The position numbers were made by a program, and so were the translations under genes. A stretch of 64,000 bases of DNA, taken from assembly GCF_036850765.1 (NCBI RefSeq), contig NC_089496.1, forward strand, positions 45,251,113 through 45,315,112, read 5' to 3'. This document shows, piece after piece, positions 46,855-58,640 of the stretch. Each line of letters starts with the position of its first letter. Within the stretch, counting starts at the first letter, position 1. Under the pieces are notes generated by a model, which had not been told where the DNA came from, did not search any database, and saw nothing but the letters and a program-made list of their open reading frames with translations. This DNA is from Saccopteryx bilineata. Its lineage: Eukaryota; Chordata; Mammalia; Chiroptera; Emballonuridae.

Positions 46855-46960
46855 GGGCCAGAATCCCTGGAGGTCGGAGCCAGGGACCTGTGCCTTGAAG
46901 ATCTCCGCAGGTCACACTGAGGAAGGGCTATACGTGGGAGCTACTGCTCTAGGCCACTCA
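46855..46960. mobile_element. Probable MER5-type hAT relic
   Basis: 'gaatccctggaggtcggagccagggacctgtgcctt' and 'ctccgcaggtcacactgaggaagggctatacgtgggagctactgctctagg' resemble the right half of MER5-type elements. Diverged. Confidence 0.5.
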
Positions 46961-47049
46961 GTGGCTCCAAAAGAAGCCTGAATGTTGTTGCTACCTAACC
47001 TCAATCACAAACCGGCATTTATACACGGAGATTTAGACTAAGTAGAATT

Positions 47050-48070
47050 GTGAATCTAAAGGCACAGAAGGGTTTCGGCTCTGTGCCAGTCCTTGATAAA
47101 TGAGGTTTATTTATTGAGGTTGTGTCTATATGCTTAGTAAACTGTTGGTCTATTCATTACTCAAATTCGGGAGGACAGCGTAGCACTTTAATTCACAAAT
47201 ACGGGCTACTAACAAATGCCGCTGCCCTCAGAGGGGAAAGAAAGCCCTGAAATGTTCTGAGCGGCCACGCTATCTATCCATGCCCAACGCATTTCATCAG
47301 AAACGGTTCTACATCTTTTACTTTCAGGAGAACTTGATTAAAGTCTAGATCATTTCAGAGTGGAATCACGATGTAATGTTTTCCGTCTGTCAGGTGAAAA
47401 TAAAAGGCTTATGTCTGCTACATGTGCCGTTTTCTCTGATAAAGCACGTGATATGCATTTTGATTACCTTCAGAGAGCCTAGGCTTTTGTTGCTTGTTCG
47501 TAGGGTAGATTTTTAATCACTATGCCTTGAAGATGCTTATAATGACATATGTTTGCAAAATAGTTTTCCATGCGTGTTCAAATGCTTCCAAGATTAAAAC
47601 AACTGTCTTGTGTATTTTGTTCTCTGCTAACAGTTCAATTTCATTTCATCACTGGACTTTTTCTAATGGATTTATAATCACCACATAATAGTAGCCGTCC
47701 ACAAAGAATATAATAGGAACAATTAGTTTACCAGGAATCTACCATTCACAGTGACTCTGTTCGCCATCTTCGTCGCTAGAGTGTCTGCTTCTTTCAAATG
47801 CATCTGCTTTAATATACCATTTATTTCTTGACATTTCACATAACTTAGTCAAGTCCATACTCCTTAATTTCTCCCTTTGATTCGTGATGATCTGCAAACC
47901 AACCAACTATAAAATTTGAAATGTAGCAATTTACTTTTTTTCTCTCCTCTCCTTCTATTTGGTTATTTACATCGCTAGTGACATATGGTAATAAATTGCC
48001 ATCACCATTCACTCCTCACCGTGGATCAAAGCCCTGCAGTGCTTGATGAAAATTTATTAGGCCTCTGCCC
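47050..48070. other. Enhancer-like AT-rich unique block
   Basis: About 1 kb without recognisable repeats. It has AT-rich stretches, octamer-like ATATGCATTTTG (47451), TTTTTAATCAC, and retained CpGs (TTCGCCATCTTCGTCGCTAG at 47760-47779). No coding signal. Conservation is suspected, not shown. Confidence 0.42.
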
Positions 48071-48479
48071 ACTGATTCCCACCTGGCTGCTCACAGTGCC
48101 CGTGGCCAGCGCTGCCGTGGGCTGGCTGGAGCCGGGAGGCTGATGACTAACAGCTGGGCATCTCAGCCAGCCGAAACCGGTCTCCATCCTCCAGGGCTGG
48201 CCTCCCCTGCCTTCCTCTTGCTTTTTCCTCATCTTTTCTACATCTTTGCTCAACTCATCACAGAGGCTGCCAGGGAGGCCAAGAAGCCTGAGAGGTTGCT
48301 GGGGCGAAGGCGCAGTGGCACACGTGCTGACGACAGGGACCCGTGTGCTCAGTTGGAAGGTGACAGGCGGCTCACGGAGGGGCGTCTGGAACTCAGGGGA
48401 CCCAGGCAAAGAGAGGAACTCTCGGAGGGGCTCTACTGGGAGATTTATAGGACCCAGGGGTGTTTCCATCTGTGCTCAG

Positions 48480-48800
48480 TTCTGAGCCCGCCCCTCCTTC
48501 ATGCCACGGCGCTCCGGCTTATTACCGCAGGATGGTCAAATAACGGCACGCTGGCATTCGGTACAATTTATACAGGGGGCAGCTGTTTCTTCTCCCCTCG
48601 CATGGGTCTCATCTAATCAAACAAAGCTGGCCATAAATATTACAGACTTTAAGGTCCAAATGAGCCTTATTTTCTTTTTCTACATTAATTTTTCCTACTA
48701 CATCACAGTTACTATGGAAAAAAGAACCCAAACAGAAACCTTAGTAATAGCCTCCAATTACCGCCACAGCGATGACTTAGCATTTATGCACCCTTGACTT
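48480..48800. other. Enhancer-like unique block
   Basis: Repeat-free. It holds GGCTTATTACCGC, AATAACGGCACG, ACAATTTATAC, TCTAATCAAACAAAGC (homeodomain/SOX-like) and CCTCCAATTACCGCC. CpG retention in AT-rich DNA suggests constraint. Inference only. Confidence 0.4.
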
Positions 48801-49168
48801 CGCAAGGTGTTGGAAGAATCCCAACAGCCCCATATTCTGAAGAGAACTTCAGGCACGTGACAGCTTTTCCGGCCCGGGTGTGAGGGACAGGAGCGCAGCT
48901 ATGGTCTGTGTATGTGGAGAGGCGGCAAGGACTGGCAGAGAGTTCTACAATTTTCAAAACATGGAGGACTCCAGCTCAGTGCTATTTATCGCTTCTCACA
49001 GTAATCTTAACCAAGCCACGAGTCCTTGTGAACCATACCCCTGCTTTTTGGTGACTAAAAAAGAACGAAAACTCCCGGATTTAAAATATCACACTTGAAG
49101 GTCGTGGTTGAGTTTTGGAGCTCGATCTTTGAAGTTTCTACCTACAGGCACAGCACAGACTGTGTGTT

Positions 49169-49235
49169 CTCCAGTGTTTCCCAACCGCCGGTCCGCGAAA
49201 GCCTTAAACACTGTTGTATGCACATTATAGACCCA
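49169..49235. mobile_element. 5'-end fragment of a hAT-like element
   Basis: 'ccagtgtttcccaaccgccggtccgcg' resembles the terminus of a short hAT element with a CAGTGTTT... end. The rest of the element is not apparent, so this may be a truncated relic. Confidence 0.4.
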
Positions 49236-49371
49236 ATGATAATAGACCCCGTAATCCTCATACATCAGGGTGGTAAACTCTTTCAACAGGCCATTACCTA
49301 TTAGCTGCATACATATGTCCCATAGAAGCTGCTCCCTCCATCAGTTTCAACCTTTGCACCATTATCTAGAC

Positions 49372-49756
49372 CAGGGGTCTCAAACTCAACTCAGCATGTG
49401 GGCCGCAGAGCAAGATCACAGCCGTTCGGCGGGCCGCACTAGGTCGACAAAAGGCAACTGTTATGCAACACTTTTCTCACTGCAGTTGAAAACAAAAAAA
49501 TCAGTACAACAAGCACAATCGTACATGCAGTTTACTCAGTGTCACAAAACGACCAGAAACTGTAGTTCGCATCACAACTGCTGTTAACTAAGCTAATATC
49601 TAGCTAGGATGCTAGAGAAATGAAAAATACAAGTAGGCCCCTAGGCTTACTTAATTTTATCCAAAATATTTTGAACTTCGTGGATTAGTCTGCGGGCCGC
49701 ACAAAATTGTTCGGCGGGCCGCATGCGGCCCGGGGACCGTGAGTTTGAGACCCCTG
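49372..49756. mobile_element. Non-autonomous hAT transposon, complete
   Basis: A perfect 17-bp TIR (CAGGGGTCTCAAACTCA and its exact reverse complement) bounds the element. A perfect 8-bp TSD ATCTAGAC lies at 49364-49371 and 49757-49764. An 18-bp perfect palindrome CGGGCCGCATGCGGCCCG is at 49715-49732. At 385 bp it does not encode a transposase. A young, intact copy. Confidence 0.97.
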
Positions 49757-49764
49757 ATCTAGAC

Positions 49765-50354
49765 TGTTCCTTTTGCTCCCTACCCCACTCTAGAATCCTT
49801 CAATTCAGTCAGTCAGATCAAGTCTTCAGAACCATATTTCTCCATATCAGGGTTTTTGTTAAGAGGCAATGCCCAACAGAATGACCCCGGCTTGTCCTGC
49901 CAGTCCTTGGGTACCACCTGTCTCCCCTGACCCTCTCCACAGCCACGCCCACCTGGCACGGCAGCATTTTTCCTTTTCCTCTTTGGTAGCTGAGGTCCCC
50001 CATTGCCAGCTTTCAGAATGCCTGTGTGGTCCCAAGACCCAAGTTACAGGCAAGGAAATGCTGTCACACTCACGGCGTGATGCCCACCTTTGCCACGTGG
50101 GTCCTGACCCATAAAATGGGCTCCTGTGGTCAGTTAAAATCCTACCTCCGAGCCAATGCCAGTCTCTAAGAAACTCCACTTCATGGCTTGGCCAGCTCTG
50201 AAGGATGTATGTCAGGAACCTCAATTTTCCCCTTTCAGATTCAGTGAAACTATCTCCCCATTGTCTCCTAATCCCAAGAAACTCTCAGGATTTCTGACCA
50301 TAAGATTCCCTCCCTTCTGTTGTTGGACACCCAGAGCCAGACTTATATTAGAGA
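49765..50354. other. Unique non-coding sequence
   Basis: No gene or repeat was recognised. Confidence 0.4.
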
Positions 50355-50367
50355 GATTTCCCTATTC

Positions 50368-50703
50368 TTTATTTTTTCTTTTTACAGAGACAGAGAAAGA
50401 GTCAGAGAGAGGGATAGATAGGGACAGACAGACAGGAATGGAGAGAGATGAGAAGCATCAATCATCAATTTTTCGTCACGACACCTTAGTTGTTCATTGA
50501 TTGCTTTCTCATATGTGCCTTGATCGCGGGCATTCAGCAGACCAAGTAACCCCTTGCTCGAGCCAGCGACCTTGGGTCCAAGCTGGTGAGCTTTGCTCAA
50601 ACCAGATGAGCCCGCACCCAAGCCGGTGACCTCGGGGTCTTGAACCTGGGTCCTCCGCATCCCAGTCTGACGCTCTATCCACTGTGCCACCGCCTGGTCA
50701 GGC
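50368..50703 (-). repeat. Bat SINE, CCTGACCAGGCGGTGGCACAG type, antisense
   Basis: The minus-strand head GCCTGACCAGGCGGTGGCAC lies at the right end, with the ACTTGG/GCTTGGG middle and CTCTGTCTCTGTAAAA tail at the left. TSD GATTTCCCT(A/G)TTC lies at 50355-50367 and 50704-50716. Confidence 0.92.
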
Positions 50704-50716
50704 GATTTCCCTGTTC

Positions 50717-51720
50717 ATTATCATACTTCTGACACAACCTCACCCTGCTCCACTCCTCGTTTTTAACACAGGTGTCCGTTTGAGTTTCACACACATCCGT
50801 TCACATTTTCAAGGTTCAAGCCTTGGCAGTACTGTCACGAGCACAGCAAATCAGAGTAGGGATAGCAGCAGGTTCTGTGGTCTGTCACATACTACAGCAG
50901 TGGTTGCTTGGGTCAGCTAGATCTCAGAGTCAGACTTCCCTTTTTCGTTGCAGAGTTGAGTTCATACAGTCGGAAGCCACAGTTGTCCCTCTAGACAGTT
51001 GACAGTGAATCGTTTTAAGGCCTAAATATGCAAAACTGCTTCATTTTCAAGATAAGCCAGTGTCCTCGGGCATGTCTGGAGCTGTCTTCTTGGAACGCAA
51101 ACCTTCAAGAGGGGCTGGGACTGTCCAGTGACCCCATCTACTGTGATGACAATCCACCAAAGGAAGACCACCCATAAACAGCCACTATCATGCTCTTGGG
51201 ACCTTTCAGGAAGTCTGGGTAGGCACGTATTTTACTGAAAAATGGGCTTTTTATCATAACGACCTTAATAATCACCAATTCATAGTAACTGAAAACTACA
51301 GATTAAACATTGGGCTAGTATTTATGAAGTCATTCCAACTTTGAATCAAACTGAATAACCAAAACTTGAATTCTACATTACCCTACTGAATACTCACTAT
51401 GTTTTATGAGCTAGATATTTATTCCAATACTCTGGCCTACAGTGCGCTGCATAGAACTACACCAAGTGGTTGTCACAATATTCACATATTGTTACTCCAA
51501 GGCCAAATATAGGACACAATACCTACAAATCAACACAATAAATTCCTATTAAAAATGCATCAAACAATCTGAATTTCACTCCTAAAAAAAAGACACATCC
51601 CTTGCGTACAAGATGGTTTGTCCTTTCTTCTCTAATTTTCTGCAACTATAAAATGAGGTCACTACCTTTTCATTTTTAAATGATATTTAAAGAAATGCTT
51701 GTATGAGCTCCACAACTGTG
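50717..51720. other. Unique non-coding sequence
   Basis: About 1 kb, AT-rich after 51200. No gene or repeat was recognised. Confidence 0.4.
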
Positions 51721-51724
51721 CCCA

Positions 51725-51880
51725 TTTTTTAAATTTTAACTTGATTTTTAACGGAACTTATTAGGGTGACACTAATTAACACAATCGCATAGGTTTCAGG
51801 TACCTAACTCCACAACACATCTCTGTACACTGCATTGTGTGTTCACCCCTGCGCCCCTCCCCCACCCCAAGTCAAATAGG
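51725..51880 (-). mobile_element. L1 3'-end fragment, antisense
   Basis: 'ggaacttattagggtgacactaattaacacaatcgcataggtttcaggtacctaactcc' and 'tctgtacactgcattgtgtgttcacc' are the reverse complement of an L1 3' end, the same family region as 38070-38230. Confidence 0.8.
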
Positions 51881-51929
51881 AAAAGACCTAAATAGGACTT
51901 AATTACTTCCATTTACCCATCTTACTCAA

Positions 51930-51985
51930 CAGCTTGGCTCGGTGCCTACCACAGAGTAAGAACTCAATAAACAGTTATTATGATT
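51930..51985 (+). repeat. MIR/L2-type 3' fragment
   Basis: 'cggtgcctaccacagagtaagaactcaataaacagttattatg' is the shared MIR/L2 3' phrase. Confidence 0.55.
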
Positions 51986-52074
51986 AAGCCCATTTCCCGT
52001 ATTTAAGTATGCTCCTCCATTGTAATCTGGGTGTGATAACTTCCCTTCAGGAATGCTATTCTAGCTCAACCTTT

Positions 52075-52430
52075 TTTTTTTTTTTTTTTTTTTTTATTAT
52101 TATTTTTTTACAGAGACAGAGAGGGAGTCAGAGTGAGGGATAGACAGAGACAGACAGGAACGGAGAGATGAGAAGCATCAATCATTAGTTTTTCATTGCG
52201 ATTGTGACACTTTAGTTGTTCATTGATTGCTTTCTCATATGTGCCTTGAGCGCAGGCCTTCAGCAGACCGAGTAACCCCTTGCTTGAGCCAGGGACCTTG
52301 GGTCCAAGCTGGTGCGCTTTGCTCAAACCAGATGAGCTCACGCTCAAGCTGGCGACCTCCGGGTCTCGAACCTGGGTCTTCCGCATCCCAGTCCAACACT
52401 CTATCCACTGCGCCACTGCCTGGTCAGGCT
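52075..52430 (-). repeat. Bat SINE, CCTGACCAGGCAGTGGCGCAG type, antisense
   Basis: The long T run at the left is the SINE poly-A tail, and the head GCCTGACCAGGCAGTGGCGC lies at the right end. The 14-bp TSD CTAGCTCAACCTTT lies at 52061-52074 and 52431-52444. Confidence 0.94.
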
Positions 52431-52510
52431 CTAGCTCAACCTTTGATGTCTTATAATGCTCCTCACCTTGACACTCCCTGATGCAATATCTCTGCTAAGA
52501 CAAAAGAACA

Positions 52511-52631
52511 GCCTGACCTGTGGTGGCGCAGTGGATAAAGCGTTGACCTGGAATGCTGAGGTTGCCGGTTCAAAACCCTGGGCTTGCCCGGTCAAGGCAC
52601 ATATGGGAGTTGAAGCTTCCTGCTCCTCCCC

Positions 52632-52665
<34 letters not shown>

Positions 52666-52715
52666 CTCTCTCTCTCTCCTCTAAAATGAATAAATAAATA
52701 AAAATTAAAAAAAAA
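52511..52715 (+). repeat. Short bat SINE, CCTGACCTGTGGTGGCGCAG type
   Basis: GCCTGACCTGTGGTGGCGCA, CCGGTTCAAAACCCTGGGC, a (CT)n tract of about 20 units and TCTAAAATGAATAAATAAAT. The 13-bp TSD AGACAAAAGAACA lies at 52498-52510 and 52716-52728. Confidence 0.95.
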
Positions 52716-52728
52716 AGACAAAAGAACA

Positions 52729-53735
52729 GTACTATGACCCTACAAAATGGTATAGGTTTCCATTAAATAATGCTTTTTTAAAAACCAGTTTCTAAAGTAT
52801 TTGCTACCACGGTGTATGCAGACACAAAGGAAAAGCATGCATTTGAGATGTGAAACCATAAACTCAGCTACCTGATTTTCCTTTGGAAGCACACTTGCTT
52901 TGGAGCTGAAGAATCAAAGTGTGCCCATTCTTGCATAAGGGATTCATTCCTTCTGCAAACATTCTGACATTCGGGATTCTCAAACTGGTTAAACATGAGG
53001 TTACTGGAGTGGGTGCTCAGAGCGGTCGCATTACCAACAGCTCACTTCAACAGAACCATGAGTTTGTGTTCCATTCTAGGGTACAAATAGGAGTAAGAAC
53101 CAGCCCCTTCCTTTAAGGAGCCCCAAGGGAAGGCAGGAACGCAGACAGACATAACCACCTGCACACAAGGTGGAGACATGAGGCATCACTGAGCACACAG
53201 GAGTAATTACCTCTAATGCTGCGGAGAGGTCAGGGAAGCCTTTCTGAAGGTGGGTTTTGAGGGATCGACTGGAGTTGACCAGATACAGAAGGGGACTAGG
53301 TTATTTGATCCTGACACCCAGTGAGATGGGTCCTATGCTTCACCTGTGTCACCACCAATTCAAACTGGAGCCCCTCCCCCACTTTCCAAGACAGGCTTTG
53401 ACAATGCAGATGCAGCTCCCCCCCCCCCCCCAGTACAAAACGACATTCCCACCCACAGCTTCTCTGTGACATTCCTCCCTAGGCCCCAGGGTAAAACCAA
53501 CAGCTGAACTACAAATCTAGCAAAAAGTCAAATCCCTGAGACCTTCCCCAGGTGGGCGAGCTTCAGCTGGGAGGGCAGTTGTGTCTCTGGATGGAAACTC
53601 GTGGAGGAAAAGGGACTGAAGGGAACTGTTACCAGCTCCGGGGCTCAGAGAGCTAAACAAGCATGTTCCTTTTTGATTCAAATCAGATGTTATCAATGTT
53701 AGCCCGGGTTGCTCTCTTATAAGCACAGATGCAGA
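52729..53735. other. Unique non-coding sequence
   Basis: No gene or repeat was recognised. A C-run lies at 53420-53432. Confidence 0.4.
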
Positions 53736-53739
53736 GATG

Positions 53740-54440
53740 CAGTTAAAACATGTTTAAAACATGTTCAGGAAAAATACATTAAGATAGTTTTATTCTTATG
53801 AGAGTACAAGCATGGTAGAGATTTGAAGGCACCTGCTATCAATATTATTTTTAAAAAATCTTACCTATTTGATCCCTTAAATGTTACCAAATGGAACCAC
53901 ATCCTGATCAACAAAGAGCTTCATAATAAATAAAGTCATCTTTAGCCCAGAGAAAAAAGGGTCGTTTCTTTTGGTCGCTCCAAGGGCAGTAGCTTGAGAT
54001 ATAAGTTACAGTATTAGCACGGTCCGGAGCTTATTTGATTTTAAAAGCATGGAGCAAATATTTGACAATGCTTCAAGTTCCACCAAACTCAACTTCTTCC
54101 AGCTGGCCAGCTGCAGGCTGAAAAGTCACATAAGGCTATAGTACCGCCCCACGTCCTAAGAATATTCTCCACCATCGGGCCATTTTTTCGAGCCCCTCTA
54201 ATCCTACATGTAGGTGGATAAATTTTATGCTCAAATAACATTTAAAGGTGTGGGCTTTTTGTAAACTACAGCCAAGAGGTAAAAGCTGTCCAAATCTAGT
54301 TCTGGCATTCACTGAAAAGGTGACATTTGATTTTTTACATTTTACATGCATAAAAAGATTTACAAACTTCACGCTGAACCTAAAATGTGACATTTTAGTC
54401 ACCGAGGCAAATGACACAAACCCAGCGCTTTGACACGACA
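53740..54440. other. Enhancer-like AT-rich unique block
   Basis: About 700 bp free of repeats. An imperfect inverted repeat lies at 54319-54343 and 54380-54403 (GGTGAC...ACATTTT facing AAAATGTGAC...GTCACC). It is AT-rich with isolated CpGs (TTTTTTCGAGCCCC near 54184). Regulatory reading is inferred. Confidence 0.38.
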
Positions 54441-55489
54441 CTTGGCTGAAGGGCCCGAGTTCATTGCAGGCTCCGCTCTGAGAGGGTGAGCGGTTCCAGC
54501 AAGCCTGTGGTTTGGCCTGGGCCCTGGACCTCAGCACTGACCTGATCAGATGGGTCCAAGTCCTCCGAATCTCTAACAGAGCTCAGAGGATGTGTTTTGA
54601 TAGGGGCGAGGGGAGGATAAAAAACAAACAAACAAAAAAAAAAACCGAATTTAACCCAAACAACTGGAAAACAGAATGAAAATGATGTTTAAGCCCCTTT
54701 AGAGATCAGAGCCAAGATCTGTAAAAAAACATACCCATCGTAAGTTATGGGCTGGGTCTGTGAGAAGGTGACAAACTTCCCCAGCGCCCTGGGGAAAAGA
54801 GGGCCTGTTTATCCTGGAGAGTTCACCAGAGACGCCACAGCGGTGGCATTAGCACGGCTCCAGCACGGGAACAAGGTGCTGGAGGCTGGGCTCCCTGGCC
54901 CTCCAACACCGGCCGGCCCCACCCTCGTGCCCCGCCAGGCCGCTCCCCGCAGTGTGCGGGCTCTTCCCTCTCCCTGCGCCTCCCAGGCAGTCTGCCCAGA
55001 ACCAGCAGAGACCAGGCTTTCCGTTTCTAACTGCAGACACCCCAGAGACTTCTGACAGGCATCTCTCGCCACCTGCCTTAGGTCGGCCACCTCAGGGACC
55101 CCGCCCATTACAGCGCCTATAGGTAAACACATCAGTTGGGAAGTGTCACAGTGTTTTCTTTTCCTTGGTTCCCTTCACTTAATTTCCTCCCCAGGCCGGC
55201 TGGGGGTGGGGAAGGCCCCCGTGACTATGCAGCGTGGACACAAGTGGCCCTCGGGAAGCTCAGCGCTGGTCGCCACCTGCCCAGGGATGCCGACTATGGA
55301 TCCGCCAAAGTGTGGGAACACTCACTTAAGATGATGGCTTTTGCTGGACCTCCTTGTCCACTTCAATATCAATCTTCCCCTTCACCCACAAAAGGAAGTC
55401 CAGTCTCGAACTCCAGTGGCTGTTCACTAGCACGACTGATCAGCCCATACCAGAAATGATGGCCAAATTCAGCAACTCAAAGAAAGGTA
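54441..55489. other. Unique non-coding sequence
   Basis: GC-rich at 54780-55130 with short open frames on both strands and no domain. An A-rich run lies at about 54619-54644. Confidence 0.4.
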
Positions 55490-55497
55490 GCTTAGGG

Positions 55498-56011
55498 CAG
55501 TGGTCCCCAACCTCTTTTGGGCCACAGACCGGTTTAATGTCAGAAAATATTTTCACGGACCGGCCTTTAGGGTGGGAGAGATAAATGTATCACGTGACCG
55601 AGACAAGCGTCAAGAGTGAGTCTTAAGCCTGACCTGTGGTGGCGCAGTGGATAAAGTGTCGACCTGGAAATGCTGAGGTCGCCGGTTCAAAACCCTGGGC
55701 TTGCCTGGTCAAGGCACATATGGGAGTTGATGCTTCCTGCTCCTCCCCCTTCTCTCTCTCTGTCTCTCTCTTCTCTCCCTCTCTCTCTCCTTTCTAAAAT
55801 GAATAAATAAATAAAATAAATAAATAAATAAAATTAAAAAAAAAAAAAAGAGTGAGTCTTAAGACGAATGTAACAGAGGGAATCTGGTCATTTAAAAAAA
55901 AAATAAAACATCGTTCAGACTTAAATATAAATAAAACGGAAATAATGTAAGTTATTTATTCTTTCTCTGCGGACTGGTACCGGTCCACGGCCCAGGGGTT
56001 GGGGATCACTG
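55498..56011. mobile_element. Non-autonomous hAT transposon with a SINE inside
   Basis: The TIR CAGTGGTCCCCAACC / GGTTGGGGATCACTG matches at 14 of 15 positions. A perfect 8-bp TSD GCTTAGGG lies at 55490-55497 and 56012-56019. 'ccacagaccggtttaatgtc' and 'gactggtaccggtccacggccc' are MER1-like subterminal sequences. Without the nested SINE the element is about 280 bp. Confidence 0.95.
55628..55847 (+). repeat. Short bat SINE nested in the hAT
   Basis: The same family as 52511-52715, ending in an AATAAATA-rich tail. The 16-bp TSD AAGAGTGAGTCTTAAG lies at 55612-55627 and 55848-55863. It therefore inserted after the hAT, giving a relative age. Confidence 0.95.
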
Positions 56012-56019
56012 GCTTAGGG

Positions 56020-57045
56020 GGCTGACCTGTAACGTGTAAAGCTGATGGCCATGAACACCAACTGCGTGCCAGTCGCAGTCCGTGGGCAAGGGCAAGGCAG
56101 GCCAGGGTCCAGCCTGCGACGAGAGCCCTCTAGAGGCACTGCCCTCGGCTCTTCTCCAGGGTCCGACGGGACTCTTTTAATTGACTTTTTCTAACTCCAT
56201 GACAATGAAGGAACCTAGCCAATAAATTCCTGTGGTTTGGCCTACATATACTTCTTAAAATATATATTAGTCTTTTACATATTTAATGTTGGCTTCTGCC
56301 AGATTTGTGAAGTAATAGAAAAAAGTGGTCATACGTGAAACACATCCTTTGTAACTCAGGAAAATCAAGCCAACACGCATTCCCTGAATTCAGTGTGTTT
56401 TTAGAAGAAAGAAGTGTAATTTATATCATTTCATTTATAACGGTGCTAAGTTAATGCTCTTGGCTGCTTTTGACAGAGACCTTTCCAATCGGACCGAGAG
56501 GATCTGTTTCCCTGAAACACTTTTCAGTACTCAAGGACTTTTAATTAGCTTTCGAGAGAGTGTTTTCCTGACGGACACCGCCTCCCCAAAGCCTTGTAAG
56601 TTTCCTGGCTTTACTAAAAAAGAACAAGAGGTTGACTCAGACTCTTCCAGTTTCAGGCTTTCTGTGGGTCAAGAGCAAATGGCTGTTTTGCAAAATTGGG
56701 TGCAACTGCTAGGGACCGAGGGAGGCAGGCCTCCTTCTCTGCCCTCGCAACCCCAGTCCCCAAGCCTGCTCAGCAATCTGGCCGCATGTGCTATTTTACC
56801 ACTGATGGGGAGGCCTCACTGAAAGGTTTGTTTTTACACAAGAACATCAGCAGCAAGAGGTAAGATACGAGACCACAATTAGGCATGACCTTGATTTAAT
56901 GAAGTGCTTCCTCAAGGGTCCCCCGGTCAAACAAAGGTGAGGACCCCGGCACTAGGCACCGTTAATCAGTTTAAATAAAAAGTTCTGAGGTTTTCATCTG
57001 TTTTGTGAATCTCTCAGGTTTGCATCAAGAACAGGTACCTGTGAC
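56020..57045. other. Unique sequence, partly enhancer-like
   Basis: Positions 56210-56600 are AT-rich, repeat-free and contain CTTTTAATTAGC near 56539, with CpG retention (CCAATCGGACCGAGAGG). The remainder is ordinary. The 122-codon frame at 56454-56822 lies partly inside this block; I find no domain in it. Confidence 0.4.
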
Positions 57046-57047
57046 CT

Positions 57048-57120
57048 ACAGCATTTTCCAAACTTAGTTGACCACGGAACCCTTCTGAAGAGCACCTCAC
57101 GGAAGGTGCGTTCGAAGAAG
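57048..57120. mobile_element. Probable hAT relic
   Basis: 'cattttccaaacttagttgaccacggaacccttctgaagagcacc' resembles a MER-class hAT terminus ('ttcccaaacttatttgaccac...gaaccctt'). Fragmentary. Confidence 0.45.
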
Positions 57121-57945
57121 TCCCTTCAGGACAAGCTGCCTTCATTTACTGAATTAACAGAGCGAGGGACGGATGAGCAGATGAGCTTATGTTTTGATGG
57201 AGGGTGAGAGGGTAGGAGGTGTAGATGTTCAGAGGGCGGAGGGCCAAGAAAAGCCTCGAGTTGGGTGCAGAGATCAACCATGACTCTCAAAGCTACTAAG
57301 ACGACCCTATGCGGAAGGGTGAGAGGGCACAAGTCCGGAGACCACCAGGAATGTCGCACAAAGGCCAAAGAGGAGGGTGGGATGAAAGTGTGGTCGTGCT
57401 GAACTTAACCCATCCCGCCATTCTGGCTAAGGCCAGGCCAGGCTTGGCCAGCGTGGGTACCTGCGTCCACGACACAGGGCCGGCGGGTCTGAGAAGATCT
57501 ACACATCGTAAATTCAGCCACTTGGGGACCAGGAGGCCTGAGAGGCAGCCAACCTGTGGAAGTACTGTCTCCGAAGTAAGAGTCTATTCATTTGAGATCC
57601 CACAGAATACGGCTGCACGTGGATAACAGCCAACCACGCTTTTGATTGACACAGTAAAACGAACGTCTGTGCTGCTGATTTATTCTGTTCTGCCCCGAGC
57701 CTGCACTTCCCCTTCCCTCCCTCCCTGGCGACCAAGGCCTGTGTGGACCTGACATAGGGACCTCCTGGGTAAGTGAACTGTGCTCAGAGAGATCCTCAAA
57801 GCATCCTCCTGTGACCCGGGCACGGCACCCCGGCTGGCACCTGCCCTCAGTGGGCCACGTTTATTCCCGGACCTGCTAGCTTGTGTGCCCTAGACATTCG
57901 GCACCTCAGAAGCGGTTCTTAGTGCTTATTCATTTCACTTCTAAA
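57121..57945. other. Unique non-coding sequence
   Basis: No gene or repeat was recognised. Confidence 0.4.
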
Positions 57946-57949
57946 GTAA

Positions 57950-58165
57950 ATAAACCCGTTCTGTGCTTTTTATTTTCTAGGAAATGGTGACACACTGGAT
58001 GATGTTCAAGGTGGCCTCAGAGGAAGTGACATCTTGGGCCAGTTTCCTTATGGGGACGTTTCTGCAGGATTTCCAGTTATGAAGCTGGCAAGAAGCGTTG
58101 CAACTGCCCAGAACATCCGCTATAGATGCCTCAGAAATGGATGAATAAGACCGGACTCAGAAATA
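57950..58165 (+). other. Weak candidate terminal exon
   Basis: A pyrimidine-rich stretch ends in TTTTTATTTTCTAG, an acceptor-like site near 57980. The sequence is then open in one frame to a TGA at about 58142, giving about 54 codons after the acceptor. An AATAAA-like hexamer (GAAATAAACC) follows near 58161. The predicted peptide includes a Gly-Asp-rich start and ends in an Arg-rich stretch; I recognise no family. In 64 kb an open run of this length is expected by chance, and the only methionine is internal. It could equally be a lncRNA exon or nothing. Confidence 0.2.
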
Positions 58166-58640
58166 AACCCAAACGGGGTGCTTCGGGTGACCTGGGGCGC
58201 CGGATGCTCTTCCCCGTTCTGGCTCCACTGCTGTAACGTTACTGAGGAGCTCCGAATATTTTAAGATCCCACCTTACAAATGCCCTGCTCTACCCGCAGC
58301 CGGCTGCAGTTACACTGTGAGATTAATGAATTCACAGGCCGTGTCTAAGGGTTTAACGGCTTCTTAAGAGAGCAGGGCGCACACGCAGCTAGACTCCGAT
58401 GACAAATCATAAAAGCTTCTTAATAAGAAACCTCGATTAGTTAATTAAAATTTGCTAATTGAAAAGTCTAGTATAGCATGTAAAATATCCCAGACCTCTA
58501 GACACAGCAATAAAGCACACACCTAACATACCTCCCAGACAAGTAAGACATATCTGCGTAGTGGGAGAACTTAGTGCCATCAGGGGTGATAGGAGTGAGA
58601 GAGCAGGTCACCACCTAGAGGCCGGGAGAGTGGTCTAAGG
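58166..58640. other. Enhancer-like AT-rich unique block
   Basis: 58400-58470 contains AAGCTTCTTAATAAGAAACC and a cluster ATTAGTTAATTAAAATTTGCTAATTG (quoted here as ATTAGTTAATTAAAA then TTTGCTAATTG). Homeodomain-type sites are close together in repeat-free DNA. Function is inferred. Confidence 0.36.
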
